From assembly GCF_003248515.1 (NCBI RefSeq), contig NZ_QFOB01000002.1:310001-374000 (forward strand): a stretch of DNA of 64,000 nt, read 5' to 3'. Below the pieces are notes generated by a model, which was not told the DNA's origin, did no database searches, and saw only the letters and a program-made list of their open reading frames with translations. The stretch's first letter is position 1. Each line of letters starts with the position of its first letter. This stretch comes from Sphingomonas sp. GTDB lineage: Bacteria > Pseudomonadota > Alphaproteobacteria > Sphingomonadales > Sphingomonadaceae. This document shows positions 51,174 through 58,439 of this stretch, one piece after another. The position numbers were made by a program, and so were the translations under genes.

Positions 51174-53498
51174 ATGCCATCCTTTGCCCGCGAGCTTGAG
51201 CAGACGCTGCATAATGCGCTCACCGCCGCATCCTCCCGCCATCACGAATATGCGACGCTGGAGCATCTGCTCCTCGCGCTGACCGGTGACGAGCATGCCG
51301 CCAAGGTGATGAGCGCATGCGGGGTCGATCTGGGCGATCTGAAAACCGCGGTGACCACCTATCTCGATACCGAGCTCGATGCGCTGAAGACGACCGGCAA
51401 CGCCGATCCTTCGCCCACGAGCGGCTTCCAGCGCGTCGTGCAGCGCGCGATCCTCCACGTTCAGTCGTCCGGCCGCGAGGAAGTGACGGGTGCGAACGTG
51501 CTCGTCGCGCTCTTCTCCGAACGCGAAAGCTATGCCGTCTATTTCCTGCAGCAGCAGGATATGAGCCGCCTCGATGCGGTTTCCTTTCTCAGCCACGGTG
51601 TCGGCAAGGCCGGGCAACCTACGGAGAACCGCGAGGTGAAGGGCTCGGAGGAAGAGAAGGCTCAAAAGTCCGAAAGCAAGCAGAAGGGCGAGAGCGCGCT
51701 CAAGCAATTCTGCGTGAACCTGAACGAGAAGGCCAAGGACGGCCGCGTCGATCCGCTGATCGGCCGCTCTTCCGAGGTGGACCGCACGGTGCAGATCCTG
51801 TGCCGTCGCTCGAAGAACAACCCGCTCTATGTGGGCGATCCCGGCGTGGGCAAGACGGCGATCGCCGAGGGCCTCGCGCGCAAGATCGTCGAGGGGCAGG
51901 TGCCCGAGGTGCTGCTGCCCGCCGTCATCTATTCGCTCGACATGGGCGCCTTGCTGGCCGGCACCCGCTATCGCGGCGATTTCGAGGAGCGGCTGAAGCA
52001 GGTCGTCTCCGAACTCGAGAAGATGCCGCATGCCGTGCTCTTCATCGACGAGATCCACACGGTGATCGGCGCGGGCGCCACCTCCGGCGGCGCGATGGAC
52101 GCATCGAACCTGCTGAAGCCGGCTTTGTCGGGCGGCACCATTCGCTGCATCGGCTCGACCACCTACAAGGAGTTCCGCAATCATTTCGAGAAGGACCGGG
52201 CCCTGCTCCGGCGCTTCCAGAAGATCGACGTGAACGAGCCGACGATCGAGGATACGATCAAGATCATCACCGGCCTGCGCCCGGCCTTCGAGCAGCATCA
52301 TTCGGTGCGCTACACGCCCGAGGCCATCAAGTCGGCGGTGGAGCTTTCGGCGCGCTACATCAACGATCGCAAGCTGCCCGACAAGGCGATCGACGTGATC
52401 GATGAGGTGGGCGCGATGCAGATGCTGGTCGTCCCCTCCAAGCGGAAGAAGGTGATCACCGCCAAGGAGATCGAGCAGGTCATCGCGACGATGGCGCGCA
52501 TCCCTCCGAAATCGGTTTCGACCGACGACACCAAGGCGCTGGCCAGCCTCGAAACCGATCTCAAGCGGGTCGTGTTCGGGCAGGACAAGGCGATCGAGGT
52601 GCTGTCCTCGGCGATCAAGCTCAGCCGTGCGGGCCTGCGCGATCCGGACAAGCCGATCGGCAACTATCTCTTCTCCGGCCCCACGGGCGTCGGCAAGACG
52701 GAGGTTGCGCGCCAGCTGGCCTCGATCCTGGGCATTCCGCTCCAGCGCTTCGACATGTCCGAATATATGGAGCGGCACTCGGTCAGCCGGCTGATCGGCG
52801 CGCCTCCGGGCTATGTCGGCTACGATCAGGGCGGCCTGCTCACCGATGCCGTCGATCAGCAGCCGCATTGCGTGCTCCTGCTCGACGAGATCGAGAAGGC
52901 GCATCCCGATCTGTTCAACATCCTGCTGCAGGTGATGGATAACGGGAAGCTGACCGATCACCACGGCAAGACGGTGGATTTCCGCAACGTCATCCTCATC
53001 ATGACGACCAATGCGGGCGCTTCCGACATGGCGCGCGAATCGATCGGCTTCGGGGCGAGCAGTCGCGAGGACGTGCAGGAAGAGGCGGTGAAGAAGCTCT
53101 TCACGCCGGAATTCCGCAATCGCCTCGATGCGATCGTGCCGTTCGACTATCTGCCCACGCCGGTCATCGGGCGTGTCGTCGAGAAGTTCATCCTGCAGCT
53201 TGAGCTGCAGCTGGCGGATCGCGACGTGCATATCAGCCTGGATGACGAGGCGAAGGCGTGGCTCACCGAGCGCGGCTATGACAAGCTCTATGGCGCGCGG
53301 CCGATGGGCCGCCTGATCCAGGAGAAGGTGAAGCAGCCGCTGGCGGAGGAGTTGCTGTTCGGCAAGCTCGTCCATGGCGGCGAGGTGAAGGTCCACATGA
53401 AGGAGGGCGCGCTCGCCTTCGAGATCGTGGCCGCCGCTCCGAAGAAGCCCCGCAAGGGCGGCAAGGCGAAGAAAGCCGCGCCGGAAGAGCAGGCATAA
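51174..53498 (+). CDS. clpA: ATP-dependent Clp protease ATP-binding subunit ClpA
   Basis: A 774-residue AAA+ unfoldase that feeds substrates into ClpP. The N-domain (1-140) begins MPSFARELEQTLHNAL. The first AAA+ module has Walker A GDPGVGKT near residue 221, and the second has GPTGVGKT near residue 502, followed by the C-terminal D2-small domain and a Lys-rich tail. No long middle domain is present, which separates it from ClpB. The clpS adaptor gene usually found just upstream is missing here. A strong terminator follows 23 bases after the stop. Confidence 0.95.
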   Translation: MPSFARELEQTLHNALTAASSRHHEYATLEHLLLALTGDEHAAKVMSACGVDLGDLKTAVTTYLDTELDALKTTGNADPSPTSGFQRVVQRAILHVQSSGREEVTGANVLVALFSERESYAVYFLQQQDMSRLDAVSFLSHGVGKAGQPTENREVKGSEEEKAQKSESKQKGESALKQFCVNLNEKAKDGRVDPLIGRSSEVDRTVQILCRRSKNNPLYVGDPGVGKTAIAEGLARKIVEGQVPEVLLPAVIYSLDMGALLAGTRYRGDFEERLKQVVSELEKMPHAVLFIDEIHTVIGAGATSGGAMDASNLLKPALSGGTIRCIGSTTYKEFRNHFEKDRALLRRFQKIDVNEPTIEDTIKIITGLRPAFEQHHSVRYTPEAIKSAVELSARYINDRKLPDKAIDVIDEVGAMQMLVVPSKRKKVITAKEIEQVIATMARIPPKSVSTDDTKALASLETDLKRVVFGQDKAIEVLSSAIKLSRAGLRDPDKPIGNYLFSGPTGVGKTEVARQLASILGIPLQRFDMSEYMERHSVSRLIGAPPGYVGYDQGGLLTDAVDQQPHCVLLLDEIEKAHPDLFNILLQVMDNGKLTDHHGKTVDFRNVILIMTTNAGASDMARESIGFGASSREDVQEEAVKKLFTPEFRNRLDAIVPFDYLPTPVIGRVVEKFILQLELQLADRDVHISLDDEAKAWLTERGYDKLYGARPMGRLIQEKVKQPLAEELLFGKLVHGGEVKVHMKEGALAFEIVAAAPKKPRKGGKAKKAAPEEQA

Positions 53499-53521
53499 CG
53501 CCTGCCGGCATCGGAGAAGCG

Positions 53522-53558
53522 AAAAGGGGGCGTCGGAGTGATCCGGCGCCCTTTTTCC
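53522..53558 (+). terminator. Rho-independent terminator after clpA
   Basis: GGGCGTCGGA pairs with TCCGGCGCCC (one mismatch) around a GTGA loop, preceded by AAAA and followed by TTTTTCC. It separates clpA from the toxin-antitoxin pair. Confidence 0.85.
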
Positions 53559-53594
53559 ATCGCGGAAACCGCTCGCTTCTGTTATAACGCCCGT

Positions 53595-53822
53595 ATGAAC
53601 ATGCCGCTGAAACTCGTGAAGATCGGCAATTCGACGGGCGTGATCCTGCCGAAGGAATTGCTGGCGCGTCTCGGGGCTGAGCAGGGCGATACGGTCAGCG
53701 CGTTCGGGACCGATCGCGGGATCGAGCTTCGTCCGCAGGACGATGATTTCGAGAGTCAGATGGCGGCGGCACGCGAAGTGATGGCTCGTCGCGCGCGCGC
53801 GCTGCGCGAACTCGCCAAGTAA
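53595..53822 (+). CDS. AbrB/MazE-type antitoxin
   Basis: A 75-residue protein. The N-terminal 45 residues form a swapped-hairpin AbrB DNA-binding domain (LKLVKIGNSTGVILPKELLARLG); the C-terminal 30 are helical and basic (MARRARALRELAK) and should cap the toxin. ATGs at 53595 and 53601 are both possible. It lies 8 bases before the doc-like toxin gene, the usual antitoxin-first order. It would repress its own promoter, which must lie in the short gap after the clpA terminator. Confidence 0.88.
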   Translation: MNMPLKLVKIGNSTGVILPKELLARLGAEQGDTVSAFGTDRGIELRPQDDDFESQMAAAREVMARRARALRELAK

Positions 53823-53830
53823 GTCGCACC

Positions 53831-54217
53831 ATGCCCCGTTGGATATGGGTTGCGACGGAGGTCGCGACGGCAATCCATCGTGAGCAACTGGACGAACATG
53901 GCGGCGGACAAGGGGTTCGCGATCCGGGCCTGCTGGAAAGCGCAATGGCTCGACCCCGGCATATCGTGGCATATGGCGAGCCCGATGCGGCGGCGCTTGC
54001 GGCGGCCTATGCCTATGGGATTGCGCGCAATCACCCATTCGTCGACGGCAACAAGCGCACGGCTGCAGTGGTGAGTGAAACCTTTCTCGCCATCAATGGC
54101 ATGCTTCTGGAGGCGAGTGATGCGGAAGTCGTCGTCGCTTTCCTCGCGCTCGCGGCGGGCGAGCTTTCCGAGGACGAACTGGCCGACTGGTTTCGCACCC
54201 GCATCGCGGCGAGCTGA
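53831..54217 (+). CDS. doc: Doc/Fic-type toxin
   Basis: A 128-residue toxin of the death-on-curing type. The Fic-like motif HPFVDGNKRTA is at residues 68-78, with Lys75 at the position that makes Doc a kinase of EF-Tu rather than an AMP transferase. The conserved FLAINGM segment follows near residue 85. It blocks translation by phosphorylating EF-Tu in the P1 system; here the target is inferred. The gene follows its antitoxin by 8 bases. Its chromosomal location, away from mobile genes, suggests a persistence or remnant role. Confidence 0.88.
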   Translation: MPRWIWVATEVATAIHREQLDEHGGGQGVRDPGLLESAMARPRHIVAYGEPDAAALAAAYAYGIARNHPFVDGNKRTAAVVSETFLAINGMLLEASDAEVVVAFLALAAGELSEDELADWFRTRIAAS

Positions 54218-54372
54218 AATTTCGTCGCAGCCGATCGGCCCTTCGCCGCGTTGTCGCGACAGGATGGATGGGAGGCAGGGCATCCGGCTTTCGCAACCAC
54301 AAGATTTGCTAACTCGCCTTATCCTACTTCCAAAGTAGGTAACCCTCCGAGAACGATTCGAAGGGGAATGAC

Positions 54373-56841
54373 ATGTCGGTGCGCTCGATCCGCTATGCGG
54401 GGTTGGCAGGAGTCTCGTTGCTGGCGTTGCCCACGCTGGCCCAGGCGGCGCCCGCGCCGGCCGCCGCCGTGGAAGCGGCGGACGATCAGGCCGCGCCCGC
54501 CGCAGCCGGGACGGGCCAGCCGCCGCGCCAGCGCACCGTGCCGGCCGGTGCACCGTCGGGCGACATCATCGTCTCGGCCCGCCGGCGCAGCGAAGTCGTC
54601 CAGAAGGTGCCGCTCGCCATCGCCGTGCTGGATGCGCGCGCGATCGATGCGACCGGCAGCTTCAATGTGCTGAAGCTCACGCAGATCCAGCCGAGCCTGC
54701 AATTCTATTCCACCAACCCGCGCAACACGACGGTGAACATCCGCGGCCTCGGCCAGCCCTTCGGCCTCATCAATGACGGGATCGAGCCGGGCGTCGGCTT
54801 CTATATCGATCAGGTCTATTATGCGCGGCCGGGCTCGGCCACGTTCGATTTCCTCGATATCGAGCGGGTCGAGGTGCTGCGCGGGCCGCAGGGCACGCTC
54901 TACGGCAAGAATACCACGGCCGGCGCGATCAGCATCACATCGAAGGCGCCCAGCTTCACGCCCGAGGGGCAGGTGGAGGTCTCCGCCGGCAATCTCGGCT
55001 TCGTGCAGGGCAAGGCCTCGGTCTCCGGCCCGCTGAGCGACAGGGTGGCGATCCGCATCGGCGCATCGGCCACGAAGCGGCAGGGCACGATCTACAACGT
55101 CACCACCAACGCCCATGTGAACAGCCAGGACAATCTGGGCGTACGCGGAACCCTGCTCTACAAGGCCACGGACACGCTGAAGCTGACCCTGTCCGGCGAC
55201 TATAACCGCCAGAATCCCGATTGCTGCGTGCAGATCTACGTACGCACCGGTGCCACCCAGCGCCCGCTCAACCGCCAGTTCGCTGCACTCGCGGCCGCCT
55301 TCAACTATGCGCCGCCCTCCACCAACGCCTTCGATCGCGTGACGGATCTGGATGCGACGCTGAAGGCCAAGCAGATCATCGGCGGCGTTTCGCTGCGCGC
55401 GGAATGGGATGTGGGGCCGGGCACGCTCACCTCCGTTTCGGCCTGGCGCTTCTGGGACTGGACGCCTTCCAACGATCGCGATTTCACGGGCCTGCCGATC
55501 ACCACGGTTTCGCAGAACCCATCGCATCAGGATCAGTATACGCAGGAGTTCCGCTATGCGGGCACCAGCGGCAAGCTGGATTATGTCGCCGGCCTCTATG
55601 GCTTCTACCAGAAGATCGACACCACCGGATCGCAGGTGCAGGGATCGGCCGCCAGCCGCTGGCTGCTCAACCCCACCAGCGCCAGCGCCAGCAATCCGGC
55701 GGTGCTGAATGGCCTCGCCTCCTATAACGACATCCATTTCAAAAATACGAGCCTCGCGGCCTTCGGCCAGGTGACGTGGCACGTCACCGATCGCCTGCGC
55801 CTGCAGCCTGGCCTGCGCGTCAATTATGACAAGAAGACCGGAAGCTATATCGCCACGGTCGTCACCGGCACGGGCAGCACCACGCTGACGAGCGATCAGC
55901 GCGGCGTTCTCGCCCCGCAAAGCTACCAGCCGAAATTCAGCGACTGGAACGTCTCGGGCGATTTCACCGCGTCCTTCGATCTGGCGAAGGACGTGCTGGC
56001 CTATGCCACCTATGCGAAAAGCTTCAAATCGGGCGGCATCAACCTTTCCGGCCTGCCGCTGGATTCGAGCAACAATCCGATCCTGTCCTCGTCGACGGTA
56101 AAGCCGGAGAGCGTCAATCATTATGAGGTGGGCCTGAAGACCCAGTTCCTCGATCGCCGCGTCACCTTCAACCTCGCCGGCTTCTGGACGGACGTGAAGA
56201 ATTATCAGGCGACCGTCACCAACGGGCAGCTTGGCGTGATCCGCGGCTATCTCGCCAATGCCGGCAAGGTGCGCACGCGCGGCATCGAGGCGGATGCCAG
56301 CTTCCGCCCGACCAGCCAGCTCAGCCTCTATGCATCCGGCGCCTTCACCGATGCCAAATATGTGAAGTTCGTGGATGCGCCTTGCCCGCCCGAGCTTGCC
56401 GGCGGCACCACAGCCACCGCCGGGCAGACGCCCAGCGCGCCGGGCACGCCGGGTGGCATCAGCCCCGCTTTCTGCAACATTTCCGGCCAGTGGCTGCCGG
56501 GCGTATCGCGTTGGGCGACGAGTCATGGCGGCGAATATCGGGTGCCCTCCACGCTTTTCGGGGATAGCGAGATCTTCTTCGGCTATGACGGCAGCTGGCG
56601 CTCGAAATTCTCGTCCAATCCTTCGCGCTCGGCCTATACGGATATCAACGGCTATTATCTCGCCAACATCCGCACGGGCCTGCGCGTGAACCGGACGTGG
56701 GAGGTCTATGGCTGGGTCCGTAACGTCTTTGACAAGAATTATTACGAAGTGCTCGCCACCCAGTCGGGCAATACCGGCCTCGTCGTCGGCCAGCCGGCCG
56801 ATCCGCGCACCTATGGCGCCACGGTGAAGGCACGCTTCTAG
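54373..56841 (+). CDS. TonB-dependent outer-membrane receptor
   Basis: An 822-residue receptor. A signal peptide ends near residue 27 (LPTLAQA-AP), a low-complexity Ala/Pro stretch follows, and then the plug domain begins (GDIIVSARRRSEVVQKVPLA near residue 59, a TonB-box-like start, and NIRGLGQPFG near 123). The rest is a 22-strand barrel ending in Phe (TVKARF). Sphingomonad receptors of this type take up diverse substrates such as siderophores or aromatic compounds; the ligand is unknown. GAAGGGG precedes the ATG. It is followed by a glutathione S-transferase gene 118 bases downstream. Confidence 0.92.
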   Translation: MSVRSIRYAGLAGVSLLALPTLAQAAPAPAAAVEAADDQAAPAAAGTGQPPRQRTVPAGAPSGDIIVSARRRSEVVQKVPLAIAVLDARAIDATGSFNVLKLTQIQPSLQFYSTNPRNTTVNIRGLGQPFGLINDGIEPGVGFYIDQVYYARPGSATFDFLDIERVEVLRGPQGTLYGKNTTAGAISITSKAPSFTPEGQVEVSAGNLGFVQGKASVSGPLSDRVAIRIGASATKRQGTIYNVTTNAHVNSQDNLGVRGTLLYKATDTLKLTLSGDYNRQNPDCCVQIYVRTGATQRPLNRQFAALAAAFNYAPPSTNAFDRVTDLDATLKAKQIIGGVSLRAEWDVGPGTLTSVSAWRFWDWTPSNDRDFTGLPITTVSQNPSHQDQYTQEFRYAGTSGKLDYVAGLYGFYQKIDTTGSQVQGSAASRWLLNPTSASASNPAVLNGLASYNDIHFKNTSLAAFGQVTWHVTDRLRLQPGLRVNYDKKTGSYIATVVTGTGSTTLTSDQRGVLAPQSYQPKFSDWNVSGDFTASFDLAKDVLAYATYAKSFKSGGINLSGLPLDSSNNPILSSSTVKPESVNHYEVGLKTQFLDRRVTFNLAGFWTDVKNYQATVTNGQLGVIRGYLANAGKVRTRGIEADASFRPTSQLSLYASGAFTDAKYVKFVDAPCPPELAGGTTATAGQTPSAPGTPGGISPAFCNISGQWLPGVSRWATSHGGEYRVPSTLFGDSEIFFGYDGSWRSKFSSNPSRSAYTDINGYYLANIRTGLRVNRTWEVYGWVRNVFDKNYYEVLATQSGNTGLVVGQPADPRTYGATVKARF

Positions 56842-56959
56842 GCTGGCGGGTCTTTCCCTGCTTCCGGGAAGGCGGGAGCAGGGGCAGGCGACGAACCATC
56901 TTGCCGGGAACGAAATAAGAACACACACTCGCCCCGCCCGAATCGGGGGAGGAAGATCC

Positions 56960-57586
56960 GTGTCCGCATCGCTGAAACTCTATACCAATCCCATGTCGCG
57001 CGGCCGCATCGCGCGGTGGATGATGGAGGAACTGGGCCAGCCCTACGATGTCGAGTTGCTAGGCTATGGCGGCACGATGAAGAGCGAGGATTATCTGGCG
57101 ATCAATCCCATGGGAAAGGTGCCCGCGCTCGTCCATGGCGACAAGGTCGTCACCGAATGCGCGGCGATCTGCGCCTATCTGGCCGATGCGTTTCCCGAAG
57201 CCGGCCTCGCGCCCCCGCCCGGTTCGCCGGCGCGTGCGGATTATTATCGCTGGCTGTTTTTCGCGGCGGGGCCGGTGGAGGCGGCGGTGACGAACCAGGC
57301 GCTGGGTGTGGAAGTGGCGCCGGAGCGAGAACGCATGGTGGGCTATGGCAGCCTCGATCATGTGCTGGATGCTCTGGAAACGGCGGTTTCGGGCAAGACC
57401 TATATTGCGGGCGACGCCTTCAGCGCGGCGGATGTCTATGCCGGCGCGCAGATTGGCTGGGGACTCCAGTTCCGCTCGATGCCGTCGCGCCCGGCCTTCG
57501 TCACCTATTGGGAGGGGCTCAAGGCCCGGCCAGCCTATATTCGGGCGAACGAACTGGACGATGCGGCGATGCCCAAGCCGGAATAA
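56960..57586 (+). CDS. Glutathione S-transferase
   Basis: A 208-residue cytoplasmic GST. The thioredoxin-like N-terminal domain has LYTNPMSRGRIARWMMEELG, with Ser in the position of the catalytic residue, then NPMGKVPALV and the glutathione-binding VTECAAICAYLAD. The all-helical C-terminal domain has YIAGDAFSAADVYAGAQI, the family N-capping box. The start is a GTG at 56960 supported by GGGGGAGGA 5-8 bases upstream. It could act in detoxification or in a pathway served by the preceding receptor; this is not shown. Confidence 0.92.
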   Translation: MSASLKLYTNPMSRGRIARWMMEELGQPYDVELLGYGGTMKSEDYLAINPMGKVPALVHGDKVVTECAAICAYLADAFPEAGLAPPPGSPARADYYRWLFFAAGPVEAAVTNQALGVEVAPERERMVGYGSLDHVLDALETAVSGKTYIAGDAFSAADVYAGAQIGWGLQFRSMPSRPAFVTYWEGLKARPAYIRANELDDAAMPKPE

Positions 57587-57652
57587 GCGCGCCTGCGCCA
57601 TGCCGGTTGAAGCCGGGGGCGGAAGCGGGAGGCGGACACTGTCGACACGCTG

Positions 57653-57823
57653 ATGGAGGCGTTCCATCCGGGGGCATTCGCGATCCGGTGGCTGATCGTG
57701 GATCCGCTCCTGTCCGCAGGCCATCACGCTTTCGAGATCGCGATGTTCAGGGGCGAAGCGATCGCACCGTTCGTCGCAGAAACCGGCCCTTTTCCTAAAA
57801 TGACCCGAGCGGCGGCCGTATGA
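57653..57823 (+). CDS. Possible 56-residue protein or gene remnant
   Basis: An ATG frame reading MEAFHPGAFAIRWLIVDPLL and ending in RAAAV. The residue mix is protein-like, and the frame continues upstream without a stop for at least eight codons, so it may be the tail of a decayed gene. No ribosome-binding site stands out and no family was recognised. Its stop overlaps an ATG in the next gene's frame (ATGA). Confidence 0.2.
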   Translation: MEAFHPGAFAIRWLIVDPLLSAGHHAFEIAMFRGEAIAPFVAETGPFPKMTRAAAV

Positions 57824-57849
57824 TCCTTCAGGGCTCCCCGGAGAATATC

Positions 57850-58428
57850 GTGATCGTCACCGCCTCATCCACCACCGTCCTGCAGAGGAAGCTGGAATCG
57901 AGCGGCCTTTCGTCCGCAAAGGCCGATCTGGTTCAGAGCGACCTGAACGCGGCGGTCGCGGATGCGGGCGGGAGCGGCGCCGCGAAGCCGGCCTCGGTGC
58001 GCGAGGCGCTCGACAAGCGGATCGCGGCCGATGTCGCGTCGGGCAAGCTCAGCGAGAGCGATGCGACGGACATCAGGAAAACGCTCGACAAGATGGGCGA
58101 CGCGTCGGTGACGGCCTCCGCCGATACGACCTCCCCGACAACCGCCTCGTCCACGGCCGGACAAGCCTCCGCCGGAAAGGGTGGAGGTGGCGGAGGCGGC
58201 GGCGAGGCGAGCAAGACTGAATTGTCGCGCACCGTCACGGTCGCCGGCACGGTGAAGACGACAATCATCACCTACACGGACGGCACGAGCGAGACGACGA
58301 CCAGCACCGCCTCCTCCGCCGACAAGAGCCGATATGGCAAGGCGGCGCAGAGCGCGGACAGGCCGACGACGCCCGACACCTATCTTGCCAGTATCGAGCC
58401 GGGCAGCCTGATGGATACCGCCGCCTGA
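57850..58428 (+). CDS. Low-complexity hypothetical protein (192 aa)
   Basis: The start is most likely the GTG at 57850, because GGAG lies 6 bases upstream; an in-frame ATG at 57820 lacks a site. The N-terminal 80 residues are helical and polar (for example LQRKLESSGLSSAKADLVQS), followed by a Ser/Thr-rich stretch, a run of eight Gly and a beta-rich region (TVTVAGTVKTTIITYTDGT). The organisation suggests a cytoplasmic or structural protein with a flexible linker. It converges with mutS, 11 bases between stops. No family was recognised. Confidence 0.65.
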   Translation: MIVTASSTTVLQRKLESSGLSSAKADLVQSDLNAAVADAGGSGAAKPASVREALDKRIAADVASGKLSESDATDIRKTLDKMGDASVTASADTTSPTTASSTAGQASAGKGGGGGGGGEASKTELSRTVTVAGTVKTTIITYTDGTSETTTSTASSADKSRYGKAAQSADRPTTPDTYLASIEPGSLMDTAA

Positions 58429-58439
58429 TCGGCGCGATC

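Noticed and set aside
51114..54038. A 974-codon open frame on the minus strand
   Set aside because: It covers clpA and the toxin-antitoxin genes on the other strand, which are strongly supported.
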